Positions 39,663 through 48,967 of a stretch of DNA of 64,000 nt are shown here, piece by piece. The position numbers were made by a program, and so were the translations under genes. The notes under the pieces were generated by a model that was not told where the DNA came from, ran no database searches, and saw nothing but the letters and a program-made list of their open reading frames with translations. The stretch's first letter is position 1; each line of letters opens with the position of its first letter. Source of the stretch: Paractinoplanes abujensis (GTDB lineage: Bacteria; Actinomycetota; Actinomycetes; Mycobacteriales; Micromonosporaceae); NCBI RefSeq assembly GCF_014204895.1, contig NZ_JACHMF010000001.1, positions 1,860,001-1,924,000 on the forward strand. The letters run 5' to 3'.

Positions 39663-42629
39663 TCAGACGCCGGTCTTGCGGACCACGTCACGGAGCGCGA
39701 GCAGCACATCGCGTAGTTCAGGAGCCAGGAACGCCGAGTTCAAGGTCCACGTCACGGGTCCCCATGACGAGAGCACCCGCAGGTCACCCCGGTCCACCGA
39801 CGCGTTGCGGATGTCCCGGTAGGCAACAGCGGAGCCCCGCCAGGGCCGGGCCTCGGTCGTGGTGAACACGATGCGCTCACGGCGGGGCAGAATCGCCCAC
39901 TGCCAGACCAGCAGGCAGGTCTCGTCCGGCGCCAGCAGGCCCTCCTCGGCGACGGCGCGCAGCACCGCGGCGTCGATCGGATAGCGCCACGCCTCGCCGC
40001 GGAGCCTCACGCCGTGCAGGAAGTCGGCGACCGCCATGGCGACCGGGTCGGCCGACTCCCGCGCAGGCAGCCACAGCGAGCCGAGCAGGAGGCTTGAGCT
40101 GCTGTCCTCTACGTCCGCAAGGCGGATGCGGGAGGCAACCGCGGCGGCGTCAGCCTTCGAGGCCACCGACCGGAACCGGTCGACGAACTCGAGGCGCAGG
40201 TCGGGCCGGCCGGCGCGGTGCATCTCGATCAGGAGCGCGGCCACGAGGTCGACGCCGCCGCCGGCGAGCCGGCCCAGGAGCCGCGACAGCTTGGCGGTGC
40301 TGCCCGTCCTGGCCACGGCCTCCAGTACGGTGACGATCTCCGATGCCGGGCGGGCGATCAGATACGTCGCGAGTACCTGGTTGTCGACGGCACCGGCCAC
40401 GCCGTCGATCACCTCCGGTGGTAGGTCGGCCAAGGCCCAGTCGGCCGAGCCGCCCGCTTTGAGCTGGTGCACGGCGAGGGTGGTGACCAGGCCGTCCAGG
40501 GCCGGCTCGCCCTGCAACCCGGTGATGAGGGTGGCTCCGTCCACTCCGGCCAGCTCGGCGAACGCGCCGGCGTCGAACGAATCCCGTAGCAGCAGCCCGG
40601 CCCGGCGGATCTCGCCGTGCCGGGCCAGCTCGGCGGCCAGACCCAGCAGCTCGGCGGGGGAGCGGCCGGCCCATTCACGCTCGATGGCCTCGGCCAGATC
40701 GTGGTCGGTCACCCGTACCCCCAAATAGAAGGTGACCATCGTGGCCGGTGGGACGGTCGCCGCGCCGGCCAGCAGCCGCCGCAGCAGACCCGCCCGGTAG
40801 GGCGCGGGGAACCACAGCGCGACGTCCGCCAGGTCCTCGCCCGGGCGGGCGGTGGCGGCCCAGTCGACGAGCCGGAACGCGTCGCGCAGCCGGCCCTTGT
40901 CGAGGATGTCCTCCAGCAGGTCGAGAAACGCGGTGATCGGCGCGGGGACGGCGGCCGCGATGTAGATCTCGACCGGGTCGCTGCCGTGTTCGCCGAGCAG
41001 ATCGGCCAGCTCGAGCAGACTCGCCCGATCCAGGCTGCCGCCGAGCGTCGCAACCAGACTCCATCTCAGCGTGGCGAGAGCAGGACCGCCGATCAGTGCC
41101 CCCAGCAGCTGAGCGCGGGCGGCGGCCGTGCTGCTCTCCCGGGCGGCTCGGTCCACCAGCTCCAGCGCGGCGTCGGTGAAACGGTGGTCCATCAAGTCGG
41201 CGGCGACGAGGGCGACCTGCTGCGGGGTCCGGCGGGCGATCTCGGGCAGGGCGGCCGCGTAGAGCCGGGCCGACTCTGCCTCGCGGCCCGCCTCGCGCAG
41301 CGCGTCGGCGACCTCGGCCGCGTCGGCGCCCCGCAGGCGTGCCACCGCCTCGGCCACGACGGTGTCCGCGGCGTCCTTCATCCCGCGCCGGGACAGGCCC
41401 GCCACCAGGTCGATCACCCAGTGCGGGCGGCCGCCGGCGGCCACCGCGACCGCGTAGTTCAGCAGCGCGGCGCTGCGGACCGCGTCCGTCTCGGCCAGCG
41501 CCGCCGCGAGCTCGACCGTGCGTTGCGGGGAACCGGCCGCGACGCGCCGGAGCAGAAGGTCGACCTTGGTGTCGGCTTCGATGGTCAGCAGCAGGTCGAG
41601 GATGCCCTGGATCTCGGGCAGCGGGCGGGATGCGGCGCCGTCCAGCACCGTCGCCGCCTCGCCGTCGTCCAGCCGCACCACGAGCCCGGCCACCTCCTGG
41701 TCGGGCTTGAACGCTCCGGCCATGCGCAGCAAATCGTCCGCGGAGTCGCCGCGCTGTGGCGCCCCGATGGGAGGGCCGCCGCGGGTGTCACTCCGCCGCC
41801 GCCGCACCTCGGCGATCAGCGCGGCGTTCGACGCCGGGAGGCCGACGGGTGCCACCGGCGCGGGAACGGCCGCCGGCCCGCGGCGCCGCCGAGCGCGGTT
41901 GCGGCTGAGCACGATGGTGGCGCCCTCGTTGCGAGTGCCCTGTTCCGGCCGGGGCCGGCCCTTGGCCTCGAGCTCCCCGCGGATCTGCCAGAAGATCTGG
42001 TCGACGCTGATCAGGTCGGGGGAGCCCTCGATGCCGTTCTCCAGCACGGTGATCAGTTCACCGGTGAAGGCAGTGTAGGTCTCCCCGGGTGGCGCCACCG
42101 CGACCTTGGTCTCGGCGGCCGCGGCCATCAGGTACGTGCCGTCGACCGCCGCGTGTCGTTTCAGATCGTCGGCGTCCGTCCCGGCCGGGCCCATGCCGCC
42201 GGCGATGGCCCGGGCGCTGTAGCAGCAGTCGAGGATGATGACCTTCGCCGAGTGCCGGTGGGCACCGCGCACCTGCACGCGCAGGTCGTCGAAGCGGATG
42301 GCCGTGTACGGCCGTCTGACGTCGGTCTCCGGCAGGGCCAGCAGCAGGTCGTCGTTTCCGTCGAGCAACCCGTGCCCGGCGTAGTACACCAGCAGCGTGT
42401 CGTCGGCCCCGGCGGCGGCCCGCCGGATCTCGTCCAGGGCCGCGGCGGGCGAGTCCGGCTCGGCCACCACCGCCACGTTGGCCTCGGGAAGTCCCCACAC
42501 CTCGGGATCGCGCAGCAGCGCGGCCAGCCGGGTCAGGTTGGCCGCCACCGCGGGCAGGTCCTCCAGGGCCCGATAGTGTGCGGCTCCGATCAGGACGGCC
42601 CGGGAACGTGCCGGGTCGGGCAGGTTCAC
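39663..42629 (-). CDS. caspase-like (C14) protease with helical repeats and putative PH-like tail
   Basis: The GTG at 42629 overlaps the TGA of the EACC1-like gene, giving 988 residues. Residues 8-245 are a caspase-fold domain with the His-Cys dyad His86 (LVYYAGHGLL) and Cys136 (VIILDCCYSAR). A basic linker follows. Residues about 275-880 are Ala/Leu-rich helix pairs resembling TPR or HEAT repeats, probably a sensor or autoinhibitory scaffold. The last ~100 residues (LAPDETCLLVWQW, ERIVFTTTEARPW, YRDIRNASVDRGDLRV) are beta-rich with a final helix and look like a bacterial PH-like domain; this last call is an inference. Proteolysis of host or invader proteins upon activation is the likely role. 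Confidence 0.85.
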   Translation of the reverse strand: MNLPDPARSRAVLIGAAHYRALEDLPAVAANLTRLAALLRDPEVWGLPEANVAVVAEPDSPAAALDEIRRAAAGADDTLLVYYAGHGLLDGNDDLLLALPETDVRRPYTAIRFDDLRVQVRGAHRHSAKVIILDCCYSARAIAGGMGPAGTDADDLKRHAAVDGTYLMAAAAETKVAVAPPGETYTAFTGELITVLENGIEGSPDLISVDQIFWQIRGELEAKGRPRPEQGTRNEGATIVLSRNRARRRRGPAAVPAPVAPVGLPASNAALIAEVRRRRSDTRGGPPIGAPQRGDSADDLLRMAGAFKPDQEVAGLVVRLDDGEAATVLDGAASRPLPEIQGILDLLLTIEADTKVDLLLRRVAAGSPQRTVELAAALAETDAVRSAALLNYAVAVAAGGRPHWVIDLVAGLSRRGMKDAADTVVAEAVARLRGADAAEVADALREAGREAESARLYAAALPEIARRTPQQVALVAADLMDHRFTDAALELVDRAARESSTAAARAQLLGALIGGPALATLRWSLVATLGGSLDRASLLELADLLGEHGSDPVEIYIAAAVPAPITAFLDLLEDILDKGRLRDAFRLVDWAATARPGEDLADVALWFPAPYRAGLLRRLLAGAATVPPATMVTFYLGVRVTDHDLAEAIEREWAGRSPAELLGLAAELARHGEIRRAGLLLRDSFDAGAFAELAGVDGATLITGLQGEPALDGLVTTLAVHQLKAGGSADWALADLPPEVIDGVAGAVDNQVLATYLIARPASEIVTVLEAVARTGSTAKLSRLLGRLAGGGVDLVAALLIEMHRAGRPDLRLEFVDRFRSVASKADAAAVASRIRLADVEDSSSSLLLGSLWLPARESADPVAMAVADFLHGVRLRGEAWRYPIDAAVLRAVAEEGLLAPDETCLLVWQWAILPRRERIVFTTTEARPWRGSAVAYRDIRNASVDRGDLRVLSSWGPVTWTLNSAFLAPELRDVLLALRDVVRKTGV

Positions 42630-42952
42630 GACTCCTCGCCGGACAGCGCCGCGATCACCCGCTTGATCTCCTCGTCGGTCGGGTTGTCGATGCTCAGCTC
42701 CACGTCGCCGCGGCGGAACGTGAACCGGGGTTCCTGCTCGTGGTGCTTGGCGCCGCGCCAGGCGGCGAACGAGACGAGCAGCGAGGCGATGGCCGTCGAG
42801 TTGCTGAGGACGACATCGACGATGTCGAGGGCGCCCTGCGCCCCGGACCTCGTGCCGGAGGACCGCCACACGATGTCGTAGCTGTCCTCCTCCAGCCACC
42901 GGGCGAGGCTGTCGAGGCTGGCGTCGTCGGAGGACGTGATGCTGACCGGCAT
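42626..42952 (-). CDS. EACC1-like effector-associated protein
   Basis: The 108-residue protein has the plan of the effector-associated constant component 1 family: an N-terminal strand (PVSITSSD), a helix ending in WLEEDSYDIVW, the GALDIVDVVLSN block, a hydrophobic helix with FAAWRG, and a C-terminal RRGDVELSIDNPTDEEIKRV segment. In actinobacteria EACC1 is coded next to proteases such as caspases or trypsins and is thought to link them to a trigger. Here the GTGA overlap with the caspase gene enforces co-translation. The hydrophobic helix may touch the membrane, but is short for a TM segment. Confidence 0.78.
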   Translation of the reverse strand: MPVSITSSDDASLDSLARWLEEDSYDIVWRSSGTRSGAQGALDIVDVVLSNSTAIASLLVSFAAWRGAKHHEQEPRFTFRRGDVELSIDNPTDEEIKRVIAALSGEES

Positions 42953-43004
42953 GTCATGAAAGCTAGCCGTCGCGGACGCGGAAGCGATCAGGCTTTCGGG
43001 TGGT

Positions 43005-44063
43005 CTACCGGCCGGGCCGGGGACCGCTGCTGGCCCGGACCACCAACTGTGGAGCGACGCGCACGTGGTCGGGCGGTGAGGTCTCGGCTGCGGGGGAGTG
43101 GGTCATGTGTTCCAGCAGCAGGGCCAGGCTGCGCCGGCCCAGTTCGCCGAAGTCCTGGTGGACTGTGGTCAGCGGGGGGACGAAGAAGCCCGAGTCGGGC
43201 ATGTCGTCGAAGCCGACCACGCTGACGTCGGCGGGCACGCGTTTGCCGGCCTCGTGCAGTGCGCGCAGCACGCCCAGGGCGATCCGGTCGTTGGCGCAGA
43301 AGATCGCCGTCACCGCGGGGTCGCGGGCCAAGGCGTGGCCCTGTTCGTAACCTGATTCGGCGTCCCACCAGCCGTGTCCGACCGCAGGGACGACGGCGCC
43401 GGCGGCGTAGAGGGTGCGGCGCCAGCCTTCGATGCGTTCGGCTGATTCGGGCCAGTCGGGTGGGCCGGCCGCGTGGTGGACGGTGGCGTGGCCCAGGTCG
43501 AGCAGGTGCTGGGTGGCGAGGCGGGCGCCCAGCGCGTTGTCGATCGACACGGTGGGCGCGGCATCGGACTCGCCGGCGCCGCCCACGGCCACGCACTGCA
43601 GCGACGGCGGGGCCTGGGCCAGGGCGTGGGTCACGGACTGTTTGGGCGCGATCGCGATGACCCCGTCGACCGAGTGCTGGGTGAGCCGGTCGACCGCGTC
43701 GAGCACTTGGCGGCGTTCCAGGTCGCGGACCGAGGCGATGCTGACCATGTAGCCGGCGTCGCGGGCCGCGCTCTCGATGCCGTGCAGCATGGATGCGGGC
43801 CCGAACAGGGTGGTCTCGAAACCGATGATGCCCAGCGTGTCGGACTGCCGGGTGACCAGGGTGCGGGCGGCCAGGTTGCGGCGGTAGTTGAGCGAGCGCA
43901 TCGCGTCGAGGACGCGGGCCCGGGTTTCCGCCCGTACGTTGGGGTGGTCGTTGAGCACCCGGGACACGGTCTGGTGGGAGACTCCGGCCAGCTTCGCGAC
44001 GTCGCGCATGACGGTGAGACGGGGCCGGTCGACTCCGTCGGCGGCGGGCTTTCTCGATGGCAA
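43005..44063 (-). CDS. LacI family repressor of the arabinose operon
   Basis: The TTG start at 44063 is supported by a GGAGG site 8 bases upstream. The 352-residue protein has a LacI HTH (MRDVAKLAGVSHQTVSRVLNDH), hinge (LAARTLVTRQ) and sugar-binding domain (FETTLFGPASMLHGIE, FCANDRIALGVLRAL, GFDDMPDSGFFVPPLTTVH). It is divergent from the furanose-type importer and araBDA operon, with two operators in the 301-base gap, so it most likely represses that operon until arabinose or a derivative binds. Confidence 0.92.
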   Translation of the reverse strand: MPSRKPAADGVDRPRLTVMRDVAKLAGVSHQTVSRVLNDHPNVRAETRARVLDAMRSLNYRRNLAARTLVTRQSDTLGIIGFETTLFGPASMLHGIESAARDAGYMVSIASVRDLERRQVLDAVDRLTQHSVDGVIAIAPKQSVTHALAQAPPSLQCVAVGGAGESDAAPTVSIDNALGARLATQHLLDLGHATVHHAAGPPDWPESAERIEGWRRTLYAAGAVVPAVGHGWWDAESGYEQGHALARDPAVTAIFCANDRIALGVLRALHEAGKRVPADVSVVGFDDMPDSGFFVPPLTTVHQDFGELGRRSLALLLEHMTHSPAAETSPPDHVRVAPQLVVRASSGPRPGR

Positions 44064-44202
44064 AGACGACCTCCGATGTGAGCGCGCACAGTTTACGGTT
44101 CCGGCGGGCCTTGTCCATCAATCCCGGCCAGGTCTTCCTGCGCGTTGTGGGAAACGGCAATCAGTCGGTAACAAACCGGCAGCGAGGCCTTGACTCGGAT
44201 GT

Positions 44203-44216
44203 TGAGAACGGTAACA
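44203..44216. promoter_or_regulatory. ara operator O1, TGAGAACGGTAACA
   Basis: Twelve of 14 positions match the operator at 44332. It lies 140 bases upstream of the lacI-type repressor start, in the shared promoter. The 129-base spacing to O2 (about 12 helical turns) would suit a repression loop. Confidence 0.6.
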
Positions 44217-44331
44217 CTTCCGGAACGCGGGTCCTGAGAGTGAGGTCACAGCGACTCGCCGCAACGACGAGCCCCATGAGACACCCGCGATCCGGCTGCT
44301 CGACACCCCCCGATGCGCCGGCTTACGCGCC

Positions 44332-44345
44332 TGTGAACGTTAACA
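44332..44345. promoter_or_regulatory. ara operator O2, TGTGAACGTTAACA
   Basis: A near-perfect palindrome (TGTKAAC-GTTMACA) 19 bases upstream of the GTG of the sugar-binding protein gene, where a bound repressor would block transcription. Confidence 0.8.
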
Positions 44346-44364
44346 CGAAGACGTGGAGGATCCA

Positions 44365-45357
44365 GTGCTCAGAAGACTTTCGATCGCGGTGGCCGGCGGG
44401 CTGCTGCTCGCGTCCGCCGTGGCCGGTTGCGGCGGTGGCGACGACGCCGGCTCGGGCAACAGTGGCGGCGGCGGGAACGACAAGATCACCCTCGGCTTCT
44501 CGCAGGTCGGCGCGGAGAGCGGCTGGCGCACGGCGAACACCAAGTCGATCCAGGAGTCGGCCGCGAGTGCCGGCATCGACCTGAAGTTCTCCGACGCGCA
44601 GGGCAAGCAGGAGAACCAGATCAAGGCGATCCGCAACTTCATCACGCAGCGGGTCGACGTCATCGCCTTCTCGCCGGTGGTCGAGTCGGGCTGGAGCACC
44701 GTGCTCAAGGAGGCCAAGGACGCCGGCATCCCGGTGATCCTGACCGACCGCGCGATCGACGACCCGGACACCTCGCTCTACAAGTCCTTCATCGGCTCCG
44801 ACTTCGTCGAGGAGGGCAAGAAGGCCGGCGACTGGCTGGTCAAGGAGTACAACGGCAAGTCCGACCCGGTGAACATCGTCGAGCTGCAGGGCTCGCCGGG
44901 CGCCGCGCCGGCCAACGACCGCAAGTCGGGCTTCGCCGAAGTCATCAAGGCCGACCCCAAGTTCAAGATCGTGGCCTCGCAGACCGGCCAGTTCACGCGG
45001 ACCGACGGCAAGGCCGTGATGGAGACCTTCCTCAAGTCGCAGCCCAAGATCGATGTGCTCTACGCGCACAACGACGACATGGGTCTGGGTGCGATCGAGG
45101 CGATCGAGGCGGCCGGCAAGAAGCCCGGCACCGACATCAAGATCATCACGGTCGACGCGGTCAAGGACGGCATGACCGCCCTGTCCGAAGGCAAGATCAA
45201 CTTCATCGTCGAGTGCAGCCCGCTGCTCGGCCCACAGCTGATGGACCTGGTCAAGAAGGTCAACAACGGCGAGACCATCCCGCAGCGGGTGCTCACCGAG
45301 GAGACCACCTTCACGCCCGAGCAGGCCAAGGAAGTTCTGGCCGACCGCAAGTACTGA
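44365..45357 (+). CDS. furanose-type sugar-binding lipoprotein (YtfQ-like)
   Basis: The GTG at 44365 has GGAGGA just upstream and begins a lipoprotein signal (lipobox AVAGC). The 330-residue protein closely follows the YtfQ galactofuranose-binding protein: GFSQVGAESGWRTANT, QGKQENQIKAIRNFI, PVVESGWSTVLKEAKDAGIP, VELQGSPGAAPANDRKSGFAE, QTGQFTRTDGKAVMETF, and YAHNDDMGLGAIEAIE. This is a type 1 binding fold. Linked to araBDA, it probably binds L-arabinose, perhaps as arabinofuranose. Confidence 0.88.
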   Translation: MLRRLSIAVAGGLLLASAVAGCGGGDDAGSGNSGGGGNDKITLGFSQVGAESGWRTANTKSIQESAASAGIDLKFSDAQGKQENQIKAIRNFITQRVDVIAFSPVVESGWSTVLKEAKDAGIPVILTDRAIDDPDTSLYKSFIGSDFVEEGKKAGDWLVKEYNGKSDPVNIVELQGSPGAAPANDRKSGFAEVIKADPKFKIVASQTGQFTRTDGKAVMETFLKSQPKIDVLYAHNDDMGLGAIEAIEAAGKKPGTDIKIITVDAVKDGMTALSEGKINFIVECSPLLGPQLMDLVKKVNNGETIPQRVLTEETTFTPEQAKEVLADRKY

Positions 45358-45411
45358 GTCCCGCCCGGTGGGCCGTCGCGACGCGGCGGCCCACCATCGA
45401 ACGGAGCACAC

Positions 45412-46938
45412 ATGGTCCTGCAGATGACCGGCATCAGAAAGGTCTTCCCCGGCGTCGTCGCGTTGAACGGCGTCGACTTCCGGCTGTTACCGGGCGAGAT
45501 CCATGCCCTCATGGGCGAGAACGGCGCCGGCAAGTCCACGCTGATCAAGGTCCTGACCGGCGTCTACGACATCGACGGGGGGGAGATCGAGCTGGCCGGC
45601 GAGCAGGTCCGGTTCACCGGCCCGCTCCAGGCCCAGCAGGCCGGCATCAGCACGGTCTACCAGGAGGTCAACCTCTGCCCCAACCTGTCGGTGGCGGAGA
45701 ACATCTTCATCGGCCGCGAGCCCCGCACGTTCGGCCGCATCCACTGGTCCGAGATGCGCAAGCGGGCAACCGCACTGCTGGGCCGGCTCGACCTCGATCT
45801 CGACGTGTCCGCCCAGCTCGACAGCTTCTCCCTGGCGATCCAGCAGATGGTGGCGATCGCGCGGGCGGTCGACACCAGATCGAAGATCCTCATCCTGGAC
45901 GAGCCGACCTCCAGCCTGGACGCGGGCGAGGTCGAGCAGCTTTTCGCGATCATGCGCCGCCTGCGCGACGAGAACGTCGCCATCCTCTTCGTCAGCCACT
46001 TCCTCGATCAGGTCTACGAGATCGCGGACCGCATGACGGTGCTGCGCAACGGCCGCCTGATCGGTGAGTACCGCACGGCCGAGCTGCCCCAGATGCAGCT
46101 GGTCAGCAAGATGATCGGCAAGGAGCTGGAGGCGCTCGAGCAGATCGAGGAGGAGGCCCGGGAGGCGCCCCGCCACGAGCAGAAGATCCTCGAAGCGAAG
46201 GGCCTGGGCCGTACGGGCTCGATCGCGCCTTTCGACCTGACGATCCACGCGGGTGAGGTCGTCGGGCTGGCCGGGCTGCTGGGTTCGGGCCGCACGGAGC
46301 TGGCCCGGCTGCTGTTCGGCGCCGACCGCCCCGACAGCGGCGAGCTCGATGTGGACGGCGTGCCCGTGAAGTTCAACAGCCCGCGTGACGCCATGACCAA
46401 GGGCATCGCGTTCTCCAGCGAGAACCGGCGCACCGAGGGCATCATCGGCGAACTGACCGTACGGGAGAACATCATCCTGGCCCTGCAGGCGGCCCGCGGC
46501 TGGACCCGGCCGATCCCGCGCCGCCGTCAGGACGAGCTGGTCGACAAGTACATCAAGGCGTTGCAGATCCGCCCGGCCGACCCCGAGCGCCAGGTGCGCA
46601 ACCTCAGCGGCGGCAACCAGCAGAAGGTGCTGCTGGCCCGGTGGCTGATCACCGAGCCCCGGCTGCTGATCATCGACGAGCCCACCCGCGGCATCGACGT
46701 GGGGGCCAAGGCCGAGATCCAGCGGCTGGTGGCCCAGCTGGCCGACGGCGGCATGGCCGTGCTGTTCGTCAGCGCCGAGCTGGAGGAGGTGCTCCGGCTC
46801 AGTCACAAGATCGAGGTGTTGCGCGACCGGCGCCTGGTCGAGGAACTGGCGAACACGGACGACGTCGACGCGGACCGGATCATGCAGACGATCGCGAGCG
46901 GAGCGGTCGCGTCGGGAACCAGCGGAGCCACACCATGA
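45412..46938 (+). CDS. sugar ABC transporter double-ATPase
   Basis: The 508-residue protein has two ATPase domains, as in the AraG/RbsA/YtfR group. NBD1 has Walker A GENGAGKST near 35-43 and LDEPTSSLD near 163. NBD2 has a degenerate Walker A (GLLGSGRTEL near 290) and an intact LSGGNQQKVLLARWL with IIDEPTRGIDVG near 425. The two-domain form is typical of monosaccharide importers with two permeases. It is 54 bases after the binding-protein gene and overlaps the first permease by four bases. Confidence 0.94.
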   Translation: MVLQMTGIRKVFPGVVALNGVDFRLLPGEIHALMGENGAGKSTLIKVLTGVYDIDGGEIELAGEQVRFTGPLQAQQAGISTVYQEVNLCPNLSVAENIFIGREPRTFGRIHWSEMRKRATALLGRLDLDLDVSAQLDSFSLAIQQMVAIARAVDTRSKILILDEPTSSLDAGEVEQLFAIMRRLRDENVAILFVSHFLDQVYEIADRMTVLRNGRLIGEYRTAELPQMQLVSKMIGKELEALEQIEEEAREAPRHEQKILEAKGLGRTGSIAPFDLTIHAGEVVGLAGLLGSGRTELARLLFGADRPDSGELDVDGVPVKFNSPRDAMTKGIAFSSENRRTEGIIGELTVRENIILALQAARGWTRPIPRRRQDELVDKYIKALQIRPADPERQVRNLSGGNQQKVLLARWLITEPRLLIIDEPTRGIDVGAKAEIQRLVAQLADGGMAVLFVSAELEEVLRLSHKIEVLRDRRLVEELANTDDVDADRIMQTIASGAVASGTSGATP

Positions 46939-47951
46939 CGAACCTGCTCAGACACCGGCTGTTCTGGCCCATCGCCGTCCTGGTGGTGCTGCTGGCCAGC
47001 AACCTGGTCTTCTCCAACAACTTCTTCACGATCACCCTGCAGGACGGCCACCTCTACGGCTCGCTGATCGACATCCTGCGCCGCAGTGCCCCGCTGGTGC
47101 TGGTGGCGCTGGGGATGACGCTGGTCATCTCGACCGGCGGCATCGACCTGTCGGTGGGCTCGGTGATGGCGATCTCGGGCGCCCTGGCCTGCCTGCTGAT
47201 CGGCGACCTGAGCAACCCCGACGCGGTGGGCCCGGTGCTGCTGGTGGTCGGGCTGGCGATCGCGCTGTGCCTGGTCTTCGGGCTGTGGAACGGTTTCCTG
47301 GTCGCCGTGCTGGGGATCCAGCCGATCATCGCGACGCTGATCCTCATGGTCGCCGGGCGCGGCGTGGCCCAGCTGATCACCGACGGGCAGATCCTCAACG
47401 TGCGCTCGGAGCCGTACCGGGTGATCGGGGCCGGCTACTTCCTGGCGGTGCCGGTCAGCTTCCTGATCGCCGCGGCCGCGGTCGCGCTCACCGTGGCCCT
47501 GACCCGCCGTACGGCATTGGGTCTGCTCCTGGAGTCGGTCGGGGGCAGCCCCACCGCGAGCCGTCTGGCCGGCATCCGGGCCCGGCGCATCACCATCATG
47601 GTGTACGTCTTCGCGGCCGCGTTCGCCGGTGTGGCCGGGCTGATCTACAGCTCGGACGTGTCAAGCGCGGACAGCAACGCGGCGGGCAACCTGATCGAGC
47701 TCAACGCGATCCTGGCCGTCGTCCTCGGCGGCACGGCGCTGACCGGCGGACGGTTCTCGATCGCGGGCAGCGTGCTCGGCGCGGTCATCATCACCACGCT
47801 CGACATCACCGCGGTCAGCGTGGGCGTCCCGGTCGAGACGACGCTGCTGTTCAAGGCGATCGTCGTGATCATCCTCTGCCTGGCCCAGTCGGCGACGTTC
47901 CGGGCCAAGGTGTTCGGGCGGTTCTCGGCGAAAAGGACGGTCCCGGCATGA
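46935..47951 (+). CDS. sugar ABC permease 1 (YtfT-like)
   Basis: The ATG at 46935 overlaps the ATPase stop. The 338-residue product is a BPD_transp_2 permease with about nine TM helices and the family block LVALGMTLVISTGGIDLSVGSVMAISGAL near 55-83. It is the first of two different permeases, as in YtfT-YjfF, forming a heterodimeric channel. Its stop overlaps the next ATG. Confidence 0.92.
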   Translation: MTNLLRHRLFWPIAVLVVLLASNLVFSNNFFTITLQDGHLYGSLIDILRRSAPLVLVALGMTLVISTGGIDLSVGSVMAISGALACLLIGDLSNPDAVGPVLLVVGLAIALCLVFGLWNGFLVAVLGIQPIIATLILMVAGRGVAQLITDGQILNVRSEPYRVIGAGYFLAVPVSFLIAAAAVALTVALTRRTALGLLLESVGGSPTASRLAGIRARRITIMVYVFAAAFAGVAGLIYSSDVSSADSNAAGNLIELNAILAVVLGGTALTGGRFSIAGSVLGAVIITTLDITAVSVGVPVETTLLFKAIVVIILCLAQSATFRAKVFGRFSAKRTVPA

Positions 47952-48967
47952 TCGACGTCTCCACCCCGCCGGCGCCGCAGCGCAACCGGCCGCTGCTCGG
48001 GGCCAAGCGGGTCTACAAGGCCAACACCAAACACATTCCCGTCCTGGCCACGCTTGTGCTCCTGATCGTCATGTACTCGGTCGGCGTGTACAACTACGAC
48101 GGCTTCGGCGACACCCAGGTCCTCCTCAACGTCTTCGTCGACAACGCGTTCCTGCTGGTGGTCGCGGTCGGCATGACGTACGTGATCCTGACCGGCGGCA
48201 TCGACCTCTCGGTGGGCGCGGTGATCGCGCTGACCACGACGGTCGCCGCGACGCTGCTCGAGGCCGGCTGGTCCGCGGCCGTGGTGCTGCCGGTGGCGCT
48301 GCTCATCGGCACGGTGATGGGCCTGGGCATGGGCTGCGTCATCCACTTCTTCAAGGTGGAGCCGTTCATCGCCACGCTGGCCGGGATGTTCCTGGCCCGC
48401 GGCCTGTCCCTGCTGATCAACCGCAACTCGATCCCGATCACCAACGACTTCTGGACGCAGATGGCCCAGAAGCGGTTCCGGTTCGACGACGGCGTCTTCA
48501 TCTCGCTCAACGTGGTGATCGCCGTGATCGTCGTGGTGATCGCGGCGCTCGTGCTGGCCTGGACCCGGTTCGGCCGCAACATCTACGCCATCGGTGGCAA
48601 CGCCGACTCCGCGCTGCTGATGGGACTTCCCGTCGGCCGTACGAGGATCGCCGTGTACACCTTCAGCGGGTTCTGCGCCTCGCTGGGCGGCGTGCTCTAC
48701 AGCTTCTACACCTCGTCCGGCTACAGCCTGCACGGGCAGGGGCTCGAACTCGACGCGATCGCGGCGGTGGTCATCGGCGGTGTGCTGCTGACCGGTGGCT
48801 CCGGATACGTGCTGGGCACGGTGCTCGGCGTGCTGGTGCTCGGCCTGATCCAGACGATCATCACGTTCCAGGGCGACCTGAACTCGTGGTGGACCCGGAT
48901 CGTGGTCGGCATCCTGCTGTTCGCCTTCATCGTCCTGCAGCGGCTCGTCACGAGAAAGGCGAAATGA
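47948..48967 (+). CDS. sugar ABC permease 2 (YjfF-like)
   Basis: The ATG at 47948 overlaps the previous stop. The 339-residue permease has the same fold as permease 1 (VAVGMTYVILTGGIDLSVGAVIAL) and a hydrophilic N-terminal extension of about 30 residues. The FFKVEPFIATLAGMFLARGLS and RFGRNIYAIGGNADSALLMGLPVGR blocks match YjfF. Together with permease 1 it completes the importer. Its stop overlaps the araB start (ATGA at 48964-48967). Confidence 0.92.
   Translation: MIDVSTPPAPQRNRPLLGAKRVYKANTKHIPVLATLVLLIVMYSVGVYNYDGFGDTQVLLNVFVDNAFLLVVAVGMTYVILTGGIDLSVGAVIALTTTVAATLLEAGWSAAVVLPVALLIGTVMGLGMGCVIHFFKVEPFIATLAGMFLARGLSLLINRNSIPITNDFWTQMAQKRFRFDDGVFISLNVVIAVIVVVIAALVLAWTRFGRNIYAIGGNADSALLMGLPVGRTRIAVYTFSGFCASLGGVLYSFYTSSGYSLHGQGLELDAIAAVVIGGVLLTGGSGYVLGTVLGVLVLGLIQTIITFQGDLNSWWTRIVVGILLFAFIVLQRLVTRKAK

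Noticed and set aside
44156..44176. A third ara operator (around GGTAACAAACC)
   Set aside because: Only one half-site is recognisable; it does not reach the match level of the other sites.
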